A stretch of 54,266 bases of DNA from a virus. The notes under the pieces were generated by a model that searched no databases, was not told the DNA's origin, and saw only the letters and a program-made list of their open reading frames with translations. A program made the position numbers and the translations under genes. The stretch lies in IMG/VR virus record IMGVR_UViG_3300010354_007082, positions 1-54,266 of that record; one strand, written 5' to 3'. This document shows positions 16,166 to 25,300 of the stretch, one piece after another (within the stretch, counting starts at the first letter, position 1; each line of letters opens with the position of its first letter).

Positions 16166-17093
16166 CCATCTCTTTAACTAACAATCCTTTGTTATACTTA
16201 TCTGCACCATAATGACGTTTAAAGAATTTACTTTGCTCAATATTAAACATACACATAGGTAATCCTAACTTATCGTGTAATTCTATACCAATCTGTTCTG
16301 ACATTTCTGTAGGATCTTTTTCCTTACAATGTTCATCCCATAATTTAGGATAATTATCAAACCACTGTACATTATTTGGATCCCAATCAGTTAACATAGT
16401 TAGATATGTACCTAATCTCGCTCCATATATCGCCCATATTCCGTTATCCACATCTGTCCCAACATTTTGCCATATAGTAAGATTGTTAAGATTTCTACTT
16501 GCCACACTTGTTTTAAACTCATCAATGTTTGGTACACGTCCACCATGTAATACCATTTTTACGCCTTCACGAAATCCAGCACGCCATGCTTGAAAACTTG
16601 TATAGTTTGGATATGTAATACTATAACAATCAGCCATAGCCCAGTAAATATTATCTCTACTATCTAAACAAAAATCTACTGTGGTTGTGCGGTTTCCATC
16701 ACTATGTTCATGCGTTTTCATATTAGCAACATAAGTTTTAGTCCAACTACTCATACCACCATTGCCATATCGTAATCCATTAATATGATTAATTGCTTTC
16801 CAACGATATTGTGCTATTTTATAAACAGGATCTTTACCACGAAAATCAAACTGCCCATTAAAGAATTCAGGATGTGGCATGTTATCACCGTCAATCAATA
16901 TAAAACGTTCAGTATCACTTGCTTCTCCTGCTGCTTTATGAGCAGCATCACTACCTTTTACACCATCAACACGCTTTGCCCATGGCACCATGTTTTTTAT
17001 TTTTAACCAAAATTCTTCTTTTTGTGGTTCATCATAGCTTAGATAGATACAATCTAAGTCAGCAATATCTATAATATCAAGTTCTGTACTCAT
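16137..17093 (-). CDS. Glycosyltransferase-like protein with DGDN motif
   Basis: A 318-residue protein. DCIYLSYDEP at 14-23 starts the fold, KRVDGVKGSDAAH at 40-52 and ILIDGDNMP at 65-73 follow, the latter giving a DxD metal and nucleotide-sugar site (Asp68, Asp70). Next come QFDF at 81-84, AINHINGLRYGNGG at 100-113, and VDFCLDSRDNIY. The same order occurs in the C-terminal domain of the repeat protein at 2301-5816, where DxD is missing. The family is common in marine and freshwater T4-like phages and is best read as a GT-A-like glycosyltransferase. It overlaps neighbours by 17 and 29 bases. Confidence 0.7.
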   Translation of the reverse strand: MSTELDIIDIADLDCIYLSYDEPQKEEFWLKIKNMVPWAKRVDGVKGSDAAHKAAGEASDTERFILIDGDNMPHPEFFNGQFDFRGKDPVYKIAQYRWKAINHINGLRYGNGGMSSWTKTYVANMKTHEHSDGNRTTTVDFCLDSRDNIYWAMADCYSITYPNYTSFQAWRAGFREGVKMVLHGGRVPNIDEFKTSVASRNLNNLTIWQNVGTDVDNGIWAIYGARLGTYLTMLTDWDPNNVQWFDNYPKLWDEHCKEKDPTEMSEQIGIELHDKLGLPMCMFNIEQSKFFKRHYGADKYNKGLLVKEMDVIRQIEGW

Positions 17094-17409
17094 AAACTTT
17101 TATACTCCAACGTTTTATATCAATAAAATCTTCATCAACAATAACACTAACATCATATGAATGACAAGATTTACCTTCTTTGCTAGGTACTAATTTCTCA
17201 ACAATTACAAAATCTTTACGTCTTACAATTTCTCCATCTATTACACGTACATCATATCTTGATTCGGCAAAAGTTTGACTATCAATAACAATATAATTAC
17301 CAGGCAAATCTTCTGTGGTATAATGTAATACACTTCCTTTCTCGTCATAATACAACCTAAATTCAGGTTTATTAATCTTAGGTGCTTCAAAAATGACTTG
17401 TTCACTCAT
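17077..17409 (-). CDS. Conserved phage protein of unknown function
   Basis: A 110-residue protein starting MSEQVIFEAPKINKPEFRLY, with YIVIDSQTFAESRYDVRVID in the centre. I recognise this pattern from hypothetical proteins of aquatic T4-like phages, but no function is known to me. It looks like a small all-beta protein with no signal or membrane segment. It is overlapped 17 bases by the DGDN glycosyltransferase-like gene and shares 4 bases with the gene before it, so its product may be needed together with the glycosyltransferases, for example as a partner. Confidence 0.65.
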   Translation of the reverse strand: MSEQVIFEAPKINKPEFRLYYDEKGSVLHYTTEDLPGNYIVIDSQTFAESRYDVRVIDGEIVRRKDFVIVEKLVPSKEGKSCHSYDVSVIVDEDFIDIKRWSIKVYEYRT

Positions 17410-18191
17410 AATAAATTACAAAAATTTTTATTTACATAATGCACAGGATATTTTTGTGCGTAACAATTAATCTTAAAACAATCATCACTTACTTCATAAA
17501 TTAAGTTTTCAGTCCAATCTTCACTAAAAATATTATTGATTTCCTTTTTCATATGAACAAAACTAAAATCAGTAAAACAATCTAGTGTGGTATGTTCATA
17601 TCCAACAATATGACTAGCTAAACTATATACCCAATCTGTTGTGGCAGGTTCATTTTTGTTACAACGTAAGATTTTTTTATACTGATCCCAATTTTCAAAA
17701 ACATTTCTAACAACTTTATAGAACTTTTCAGCTAGTTCTGATTTACGAAAATATGTTAACCCATTATATGTATCAGGTAATTTGTTGTCTGTAATAAACT
17801 TTCTATAGAACTTTACTTGGCTTAATTCTTGTCTAAAGGTTCTGATGTTAGTACAAACAACCACATCTTTGATAGATAATGCTTCCCAATAATAATCTAT
17901 ATTATATGGAACATAAATGTCTGCTTCAATTTTAATGGTATGTTTGTATGGACTTGCTTCATAAACTTGCCAATCATTTATTAATTTCCAATTACTATAG
18001 GGTGCTAAATCTCCATGTGGCAATTTTACAATATGATCAAAGTTAATGTCACTTATATCTTCATCTGTTAATAACGTTACATGACAATTGGGCATGTAAC
18101 TTTTTAAGCTTCTAGCACAAAGTTTGGCACAATCAATATAGTTTGTGTTTTTTGTGTTTTGTGCGTAGATTAGATAACCATATTCAATCAT
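17406..18191 (-). CDS. Glycosyltransferase-like protein (GT8-like), first of a tandem pair by similarity
   Basis: A 261-residue protein. It starts MIEYGYLIYAQNTKNTNYID, has AKLCARSLKSYMP, then VTLLTDEDI, and HTIKIEADIYVP, in which the E-A-D segment stands where GT8-like enzymes hold DxD. Its upstream neighbour has the same order (LLFAHNT, MAKHCAE, VTLITNTE, NTILLDVDYV), so the genes are tandem paralogues. Here the first Asp of DxD is Glu, which may alter metal use. Later YNGLTYFRKSELAEKFY and TTDWVYSLA fit acceptor-side segments. No membrane segment. Specificity is unknown. Confidence 0.68.
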   Translation of the reverse strand: MIEYGYLIYAQNTKNTNYIDCAKLCARSLKSYMPNCHVTLLTDEDISDINFDHIVKLPHGDLAPYSNWKLINDWQVYEASPYKHTIKIEADIYVPYNIDYYWEALSIKDVVVCTNIRTFRQELSQVKFYRKFITDNKLPDTYNGLTYFRKSELAEKFYKVVRNVFENWDQYKKILRCNKNEPATTDWVYSLASHIVGYEHTTLDCFTDFSFVHMKKEINNIFSEDWTENLIYEVSDDCFKINCYAQKYPVHYVNKNFCNLL

Positions 18192-18988
18192 AATAAACTC
18201 AACAATTTACTTTTATCCAACATATGAAAATCAATATCTTGTATTGTGATATATTCTTGTTTTGTTCTACCATAAATCGTTTTATCAAAGACTGCGGTAA
18301 AATCAGTACAAATTGTTGAATTATTATTTTTATAAAATTCGTGTATTTTTCCTACATGTAATAAATTCCATGGGATAACATCACAATGATTAAACAAATG
18401 CCCGTTCACAATATCTAGTGCTAATGTAAGAGCATAATCATTTCTAAATTGTGTAGGCATAAAGTTATGTATGTATCCATAATGACTGTAGTTGTTTTCA
18501 ATCATTTCCATACAATCAAAAACTTGTTTAGATTTTAAAGTTTTCTTAAAGGTGATGACGGTTGCCCAAAAAGTTTGATGACTATAATTTGATAAAAATT
18601 CTTGTTTATAATCATAAAAATTAACATACTGTACAGTATTATGAGCACATATATCAGTAACAAAATCAAACGTGGTTAATAATTGCTTAGAATTAATTAC
18701 ATAATCCACATCAAGTAATATTGTATTGTCATATGGACTAATCTCATAAGCAAGATATCTACCTTTATTGATCCAAACTTTATTACGTAATTGGTTACTA
18801 TCGTTTGGTTCTACAAAAATTACTTTGTCAAACTTGTGTGTTGTATCACTATTAAAAGTTTCTGTATTAGTAATTAGTGTGACTGGTAAATCTAAAAAAT
18901 AGTTTACACGTTCAGCACAATGTTTTGCCATACTATAGTAATCATAATTTATTGTATTATGAGCAAAAAGCAACACACCGTTTTTCAT
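18188..18988 (-). CDS. Glycosyltransferase-like protein (GT8-like) with DVDY motif
   Basis: A 266-residue protein. Strand LLFAHNTINYDYYSMAKHCA leads into VTLITNTETF, and NTILLDVDYVIN supplies a full DxD motif typical of retaining GT8-like enzymes. It is paralogous to the next gene and overlaps it by 4 bases (ATGA); the start also overlaps the stop of the 101-residue gene by 4 bases. The pair probably arose by tandem duplication and may add successive sugars. No signal peptide; expected in the cytoplasm. Donor and acceptor unknown. Confidence 0.72.
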   Translation of the reverse strand: MKNGVLLFAHNTINYDYYSMAKHCAERVNYFLDLPVTLITNTETFNSDTTHKFDKVIFVEPNDSNQLRNKVWINKGRYLAYEISPYDNTILLDVDYVINSKQLLTTFDFVTDICAHNTVQYVNFYDYKQEFLSNYSHQTFWATVITFKKTLKSKQVFDCMEMIENNYSHYGYIHNFMPTQFRNDYALTLALDIVNGHLFNHCDVIPWNLLHVGKIHEFYKNNNSTICTDFTAVFDKTIYGRTKQEYITIQDIDFHMLDKSKLLSLL

Positions 18989-19290
18989 CGTTTATTTTCA
19001 AGCTTCTTGTATTCTGTATACCATTCATCCATTACAGTATGATACCTGTTTTTACAAACTTCAAGCATTTGTTGTGTGTTTACACGTACTGGAACTTTAT
19101 ATTGGTCAATCATTACTACAAATTCTGTATTAACGCTTTCTAAAAAGGCAATTAAGTTAATATCAATTTTCCAAAGTCCTTGTTGTTCTGCTACAATAAG
19201 CTTACTTTGATATTTGTTTTGTAGATAATCGGTTGCTATTTGATGGGCAAAACGAAGTTTTGCTTGTTCAACCAATAGTTTAGTATCCAT
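18985..19290 (-). CDS. Conserved small T4-like phage protein of unknown function
   Basis: A 101-residue protein: LLVEQAKLRFAHQIATDYLQ, then LIVAEQQGLWKIDINLIAFL, and KVPVRVNTQQMLEV. I recognise the pattern from small proteins of aquatic T4-like phages that lie next to tail-fibre genes, but not a function. Helical and charged, with a basic C-terminus. GGAGTAA precedes the ATG as ribosome site, with a late-type promoter word upstream, so this gene appears to head the long glycan operon. It could be virion-related rather than part of glycan synthesis. Confidence 0.7.
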   Translation of the reverse strand: MDTKLLVEQAKLRFAHQIATDYLQNKYQSKLIVAEQQGLWKIDINLIAFLESVNTEFVVMIDQYKVPVRVNTQQMLEVCKNRYHTVMDEWYTEYKKLENKR

Positions 19291-19306
19291 AAATTACTCC
19301 GTAGAG

Positions 19307-19314
19307 TATTTACA
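19307..19314 (-). promoter_or_regulatory. Probable late promoter word TGTAAATA heading the glycan operon
   Basis: The minus strand reads TGTAAATA, one mismatch from T4 late TATAAATA, 16 bases before the ATG at 19290 and just upstream of GGAGTAA. It sits in the 46-base gap between a tail-fibre-like gene and the operon, the only gap of that size for many kilobases downstream. Confidence 0.42.
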
Positions 19315-19336
19315 ATTGATTATGTTGAGTGAAAAA

Positions 19337-20299
19337 TTATGAACCTGAAACTGTACCAGCAATTAGTACAGTGCCCCAACTATTACTAATATTATTTGTA
19401 CTAGGGGGTCTTACTACGCAAGTTGTTGATGATCCTGCTGAAATTGTTATTCCAGAAGGAATTTCATCCCATACAGTGTATAATGTAATAATATTACCTG
19501 CGTCACTATTACTACCTTGCGTACCATTTGATTTGGCTATTACTCTTATTCTTCCATTACCACCATAATAATAATAGTAATAATAACTAGAGCTTGCAGT
19601 TTGTGAGAATAATTGAGCGTTACTACTATTAAGTGCGTAATACCCATTATTAGTAGATATAATAGGAGTGCTTCCCCCTCCACCAATTTTTGTTACTCCA
19701 TTATAATTTGTACTAGCAACAATAATTGTACCTGACGTTGGCGCACTAAGCACAACTGTTCCGATAGCACCTGCTAATCCGCTCATTGTTCCATTGAATC
19801 CTGAACCAGCAGGATGACTACACGTAATAGCGATTTGACCGCCTGCGTTAAAAAAGTAACGTGCTGCGTCACCACTTACAAATGTAATATTATGTTGAAA
19901 AGTTACACTAGTTCCCCATGTTGAACCATAAGTTTGTACATTGCTGGTAGTTGTTCCTTGTGCGGTAGCGTTTAGCCTATTAGTATAAATTGTTGTAAGA
20001 TTTGTTGGGATAGCTGATAAAAATGTGATAGTACCACCAGATACAGGAGCACTTACACTTGTTATTGTTGATCCTTGATGTAATGCTGATAGTGCTGTAC
20101 TATTAATTAAATTAGCCCAACTAGTTGCGGTTACAACATCACCTACGTTTACTGTGGCTAGTGCTGTCTGACCATAACCTGCGCTTGAACCTCCTACAGC
20201 CCAAACCGTGTTTAATCTGTTAGCTGTAGTTCCGGGACTTGTCCCCACTAAATTGTTATAATCCGTAGCTTCAACTGAGCCATATTGTGCGTAGGTCAT
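19337..20299 (-). CDS. Tail-fibre-like virion protein, Gly/Ser/Thr-rich
   Basis: A 320-residue protein starting MTYAQYGSVEATDYNNLVG and then T-T-A-N-R-L-N-x-VWA-x-G, G-YGQTALA-x-V-x-x-GD-V-V-x-A, and W-A-N-L-I-N. I recognise this start from structural proteins near the tail fibres of aquatic T4-like phages. The rest is beta-rich and low in charge, as in tail fibres. A run of seven Tyr residues follows SSS in the C-terminal third, encoded by a TAT/TAC trinucleotide run. GGGAC before the ATG serves as ribosome site; it follows the preceding gene by 9 bases. Likely a fibre or receptor-side protein. Confidence 0.65.
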   Translation of the reverse strand: MTYAQYGSVEATDYNNLVGTSPGTTANRLNTVWAVGGSSAGYGQTALATVNVGDVVTATSWANLINSTALSALHQGSTITSVSAPVSGGTITFLSAIPTNLTTIYTNRLNATAQGTTTSNVQTYGSTWGTSVTFQHNITFVSGDAARYFFNAGGQIAITCSHPAGSGFNGTMSGLAGAIGTVVLSAPTSGTIIVASTNYNGVTKIGGGGSTPIISTNNGYYALNSSNAQLFSQTASSSYYYYYYYGGNGRIRVIAKSNGTQGSNSDAGNIITLYTVWDEIPSGITISAGSSTTCVVRPPSTNNISNSWGTVLIAGTVSGS

Positions 20300-20308
20300 T
20301 AGTGTCCC

Positions 20309-21517
20309 TTACTTAATGCTAACGATTGCCTCAATAGTCCCTACACCTTCTGTGTTTTTACCTGATAAGGCCCTTCCTATAGTGTTAAATGCGTTTGGTT
20401 CGCCACGTTTTGCTGCTCTTGCTATACCATTTCCAGCACTAACTAACCTATCTCCCTTTTTTATTACCCCTGCTACTTTAACTTGTACACGCCCACTTAC
20501 TGCGACTGGAGGATGTGTTGTATCATCTCCTGCTCCAGCATTCATTAAGTAAGCAGCAGTATCACTTATCACACCAAATATATCTTCACTTAGTTCATAC
20601 TTAACTGCTGTAATTTCTTTATCACCGCCCAATTCTACAACTGTACCAGCATCATAAAAACTATCAGCCTCAAATCGTTCTGCTAAGTCAGCGTATGTAG
20701 CTTGTAATCTACTACCACTACTTAATGTCCAATTACCTGTAATCGTACCTGCTGTTGCTGCTGCGCCTGTTGTTAATATTGGTGTTCTAACATTAGCACT
20801 AAGTATGTTTCCATTATAAACTGGCATATATGACGCAACGTTAGCATTGCTATAGCTACCACCGAATGGAATTGCTGTACCATTTGAATAGTAATAATTA
20901 TCACAAACAATTCTATATGTTGGAGCTACATATAAACCTCCTGTGTTTAATATAATAGCATTACCACTAGCACCACCTGTACCATTTACAGTCCAAGTAC
21001 CGGTTAGTGTACCTGAAGTAGTATTTGCTCCTGTTGTAATAATTGCTGTATTAGTTGTGCCACTGTTTAATGTAGTTATATTACCTGTTGCGATTGTAGC
21101 AGTATTTGTTACTGTAATATTAACAAATGTGCCAGTTGTTGCTGATATTGTGTTACCAACTGAAATATTACTTGTTGTTATGTTGCCTGAAACAGTAATA
21201 TTACCGAATGTTGTTGTACCTGTACTCGTACTGGTAGCAAGTGATACCCAATTAGCAGTATTTGACTCGTAATCGGTTGGGCATACATTTAGTGTGCTTG
21301 TACTAGTATTGTACCATAACTGCCCTCTAAGTGGATTAGCAGGCGGTGTATCATCCGCAAAGTTTTCTATGACATGAACGAAATTAGTATCTTGTGATTG
21401 TCCATATCCTGCGTAATTCCTACCTGGCAGTGCTAAACTGGTACTGGTTGTGTTGATAGTACCATCAGCGATTGTTGTTAGTATTTCACCATCGCTTTTA
21501 ACTATTGTGTATGCCAT
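20309..21517 (-). CDS. Tail-fibre-like protein with C-terminal peptidase-G2-like domain
   Basis: A 402-residue protein. Residues 1-95 (MAYTIVKSDGEILTTIADGT ... FVHVIENFADDTPPANPLRGQ ... LWYN) match a conserved N-terminal domain of aquatic myovirus tail-fibre-like proteins. Residues about 95-280 are Thr/Asn/Ile-rich repeats (N-I-T-x-S-G, N-T-A-x-I-x-T-G) likely to form a trimeric beta-helix. Residues about 284-402 begin YADLAERFEAD, then VVELGGDKEITAV, GVISD, VAVSGRVQVKVAG, GDRLVSAGNGIA and GRAL, like the peptidase G2 autocleavage/trimerisation domain of phage appendages. CGGAG precedes the ATG. Role: fibre with a self-assembly C-terminus. Confidence 0.75.
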   Translation of the reverse strand: MAYTIVKSDGEILTTIADGTINTTSTSLALPGRNYAGYGQSQDTNFVHVIENFADDTPPANPLRGQLWYNTSTSTLNVCPTDYESNTANWVSLATSTSTGTTTFGNITVSGNITTSNISVGNTISATTGTFVNITVTNTATIATGNITTLNSGTTNTAIITTGANTTSGTLTGTWTVNGTGGASGNAIILNTGGLYVAPTYRIVCDNYYYSNGTAIPFGGSYSNANVASYMPVYNGNILSANVRTPILTTGAAATAGTITGNWTLSSGSRLQATYADLAERFEADSFYDAGTVVELGGDKEITAVKYELSEDIFGVISDTAAYLMNAGAGDDTTHPPVAVSGRVQVKVAGVIKKGDRLVSAGNGIARAAKRGEPNAFNTIGRALSGKNTEGVGTIEAIVSIK

Positions 21518-21536
21518 TTTCTAGTTGCTCCGTACA

Positions 21537-21544
21537 TATTTATT
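21537..21544 (-). promoter_or_regulatory. Probable late promoter word AATAAATA before the tail-fibre gene
   Basis: The minus strand reads AATAAATA, one mismatch from T4 late TATAAATA, 19 bases before the ATG at 21517 and followed by a CGGAGCAAC ribosome site. It begins immediately after the stop codon of the preceding gene (21545-21547). Confidence 0.48.
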
Positions 21545-22165
21545 TTAAATCGTCACCAAATTTGTCAGTGATTGTATTCTTATTGTATAATCTATTTGTA
21601 TTTGTCTATTCAATGCTTTTTGAACAGGATGAAATATTACATGTGTCAATAATCTTGTAATAACATTTCCATTTTCATCTGTTCCGTAATACGCCTGCAA
21701 CCCCAACTCATCAAATACAAAACTACTATCTGTCTGTGTGCTATTGTCAAAAGCGTCTTGTCCAGGTGGCTCGCCATAATCTAATAAACACTGTACTAAA
21801 ATATCACTGTAAATTCTTCCAGCAGTATGAAATACTGTCATTTTATTACGTGCAGGATCAAGATTAAACACGCTTGTATCATCAACAACTTTTTGATAAG
21901 TTTGATTGTATAACGCAGCGTTTTGTCCAGTTGTGTTTGGTGGCAAGTATGTGATAATTCCAGTATCACTAACACTGGCACCACCGTTACCAAATGCCAT
22001 TTGGTAAATTTCACCATATCCACGACTTGATAATGTATCAGCAATCGCTTCACTCATGTTTTCGTAGTTAATAGCATTCTTTTTATCTACAAAAACTTCA
22101 TGGTTATTAGGGTCATAAATCTTTAAAAACCCTTCTACTTTATATGATAAATTAATAATTGACAT
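21545..22165 (-). CDS. Conserved virion-associated protein of aquatic T4-like phages
   Basis: A 206-residue protein. It opens with VEGFLKIYDPNNHEVFVDKK and NAINYENM, then IYQMAFGNGGASVSDTGIIT, YLPPNTTGQNAALYN, and later LVQCLLDYGEPPGQDAFDN. I recognise this arrangement from proteins coded beside baseplate and fibre genes in aquatic T4-like phages; it is probably structural, joining baseplate to fibres, but its exact role is not known to me. Its ATG overlaps by one base the TAA of a 52-residue gene that shares the K-I-x-DP ... V-x-V motif. No signal peptide or membrane segment. Confidence 0.7.
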   Translation of the reverse strand: MSIINLSYKVEGFLKIYDPNNHEVFVDKKNAINYENMSEAIADTLSSRGYGEIYQMAFGNGGASVSDTGIITYLPPNTTGQNAALYNQTYQKVVDDTSVFNLDPARNKMTVFHTAGRIYSDILVQCLLDYGEPPGQDAFDNSTQTDSSFVFDELGLQAYYGTDENGNVITRLLTHVIFHPVQKALNRQIQIDYTIRIQSLTNLVTI

Positions 22166-22323
22166 TAGGTATCTGCCCTTTTCTGCACATAAACTTTCTT
22201 ACTCTCTGGATCATGTATTTTAATATGGCTGGAAAAATAATAGCCAATATTCTCGTCAGGCTTCTTACTGTCAATAGGTTTTCTTAATTCTGATAATTTA
22301 ATTGGTGTATTTTTCTTGTCCAT
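22165..22323 (-). CDS. 52-residue protein sharing the K-I-x-DP motif with its neighbour
   Basis: ATG at 22323 (start MDKKNTPIKLSELRKPIDSK) reads through GYYFSSHIKIHDPESKKVYV and QKRADT to a TAA at 22165-22167, sharing one base with the ATG of the 206-residue gene. The segment HIKIHDP-x-x-x-KVYVQK parallels FLKIYDP-x-x-x-EVFVDK at the start of that protein, so this looks like a minimal copy of that domain. GGGAG lies about 13 bases before the ATG. It fills what would otherwise be a 175-base gap. Function unknown; probably a partner of the neighbouring virion protein. Confidence 0.75.
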   Translation of the reverse strand: MDKKNTPIKLSELRKPIDSKKPDENIGYYFSSHIKIHDPESKKVYVQKRADT

Positions 22324-22327
22324 ATTA

Positions 22328-22335
22328 TATTTATC
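22328..22335 (-). promoter_or_regulatory. Possible late promoter word GATAAATA
   Basis: The minus strand reads GATAAATA (one mismatch to TATAAATA) between the stop of the giant gene and the ATG at 22323, with only four bases to the ATG, the same close spacing as at 1099-1106. The GGGAG ribosome site overlaps its upstream edge, so an RBS-spacer role is equally possible. Confidence 0.3.
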
Positions 22336-22340
22336 TCCCA

Positions 22341-25300
22341 CTACATACCACTTTTTAAGAACTCAGCTGGATATGTATTACTTATTTGTAATGGCATAGT
22401 TAAGTCAGTGTCGTATGTATTTGTGCTGTTCCAATCAGTATCATAGTACTCTGGTCCTAATAAATTACTATCAAATATTGCATAAACACGGTTATACTTT
22501 TCAACAAACGTTAATGTTGGGGTAACATTAACACCTCTTGTTAATCCAGTAATTTCATTAGTACCAAGATTATAGCTAGTAAACTTAATTTGTTCTCCAT
22601 TAACATATATCAAACCACCAATAATCATAGTAATCGTAACACTGTTTCCTGCTGCTATATAAGTAGGATTGTTTTCAATCTCTAAGATAGGTTGATTTCC
22701 ATTAAATGTTTGTGTTACAATATTATTTGGAATAGCTACTGCCAACGTATTATTATATAATGTATATCCCAATATCTTATTGCTATTTTCAGTTAATTGT
22801 AACGTAAACACATTATTTGCTAACGCAGGCACAGTTTGTGTACTTTCTACATCTTGTAACAACTTACTAGCATCATATACAGTAATTGTTGATGTAGTAT
22901 CTGTGATATCCTCAGTTAACCAAGTGGTTGTGCTTTCTGCTGTTCTATAGATATTTGGAGTATTGTCAACAAACACATTATTAAAGTACAATTCGTTATT
23001 TGGTGTTGCGCTAGGCATCATACTTAAAATAGTGACATAATCACTTACATTGCTTAAAGCAACTTCAATTCCAACAAAATTATTATTATAAACTTGTAAT
23101 TTTTCACTAGGTACACGATAACCATTTACAGTTACCCATAATCTATCAACATCATCTTGTTTAAATTGACTAATGTTTACAACTCCAACTGCGCTAGTTA
23201 ATACATATTCATTACCATCTTGTGTACTGCTAATCGTTATTGATTTAGCAAAAGCTGTTCCATCTCCTGAACCTGCCCCAGTAGCAATAAATGTGCCTCC
23301 AGTGACTGGAGCACCAACATAACCAATTGCGTTCCAATTAGTTGTACCCAAATCTTGAATGATATATTCTTCATTTACAATGAATGATCCTGCTGTGATA
23401 CTTGGACCAACTTCTAATATCCAATATAAATCATTGTCAACAATACCACCAACTAAACTATCTCCATTGACAGTAGTTAGGCTTGTAAAGTATACAGGAG
23501 TTCCCGGTACTAACTTATCTATACTTGAAACACTGATTCTATTAACTGTAGCAAATGTTCGTACTGTAGTAGCTGTTGTTAATGTGAATGTCCTATCATT
23601 CCAAGCGAATCCTGTTCCTGTATAAGCATCAAATATACTAACTGCGTCTGCTGCGTCTAATCCAGGATCTGTAAACAATTCATAACTTGTTGGGCTAACA
23701 ACACTTACGTACAGTGTTCTATCATTAATTTGTGAGGTACCAGTTACACCGCCGAAACGTATAGCATCACCATTGCTTAATCCTAAGGTAGCACTTAGGT
23801 TGACTTGTGCTCCTAAGTTAGGACCTGTTGTGATAGAAGAAATTGTTACTACAAGTCCTTGTATATCAAATTGTGTGTTTAGGTATTGTCTAAATGTTTG
23901 ATTAAACGTAGTTACAGCTACAATATCGTTTAATGACAATGGAGTTACAAAAGTCAAGCTAGTTGTAGCAAAATCAATCGTATACCCTGAACTTACACGT
24001 AATCCATTTACTTCAACAATAGCATCTGTTTCATTGTCATACGCACTATAATTGCTTAGTATAAACACAGTTTGACCAGCGGTAGCAGTAAATACCTCTG
24101 TTTCAGGTAATGTGTAACCATATTGTTCTGGCTCAGTTTCACCAAAGAAACTATAAGCTAAGTAATCTGTGCTTGCGTCATATTGACTAGCAAACACGAC
24201 TTTTGCTTGTACTCCATTTGGTTGTAATCCAATAGCATAATCATTAGTTACAAAAACACTGCGTCCTGTAGCATTTGTTAATGTTAGTGGATTACCTGGA
24301 CTTAATGGATCTTCTAATCTAAACTTAGTACCATCTACAATATTTAAGATGTTATAGCTTGTTTGTGGTGTAACAACTCCAAACATGTTATCATCAAAAA
24401 TAATTGTGTCGCCTGCGTTCAATCCACCTGTTGTACTTACTACAACTGTATTTGTACTAGAACGTGTAGCCAACGCAACATTAGTACGTCCAACTAATAA
24501 CCTATCACCATTATGTTGAACATATGGGTCAGTCCAAGGAACACCTGCTCCTGAACTTAATATTGCTGTCATGTTTCCTGTAGCATTACTTAATGCAAAT
24601 ACAGGACCAGCAATACCACTAGATATTGTAGCACTTATTACAATTGAACTGGTTGCTGTGTTAATGAACTTAACATAATAATTCGTATCAGCAACGATAT
24701 TACCAAAAACTGTACCTTGGAATCTTACTGTAGCATTTAATGTAAACGCTGAAACATTATCTACTGTAATCGTATTGTAGGTACTTTCTGTTTGTGTACA
24801 ATTTACATTTGTAACATAAGGTAAGTCTTGTATCAACCCACTACCATTTGTAATTGTCTTACTATAATTACAATTTAGATATATTTCATCAAATCCTGTA
24901 TTATCATCAGTTCTGATAGGATCAATAAATGTATTACTTTTAACTAGTTGATCGCCATTTCCAACTTCATAAACATCAATACGTAATTGATCACCTACTG
25001 TTAATGTACTGTTCAATGTGACAGTTTGTGCTATCCAATCTACAGTATAATCATTGGTTACATATATTGATGTTGATAGTCCTGTTGCTCCATCAATAAC
25101 AAATAATGCTAATTGAGCAGGAATTTCAACCAAATTAGCAAAACTATATATAACTTGATTGCTTGGACTTGGTGTATATACGTTGCTAACAACATTGTAT
25201 CCAACGTGTTGATATAATGTAGCATCCCAATTTGTACCAGGGCGTGTATTAACTTGAATTGTTAAATTATCTTCAACAATACCAGGAATCATTTCTTCTG

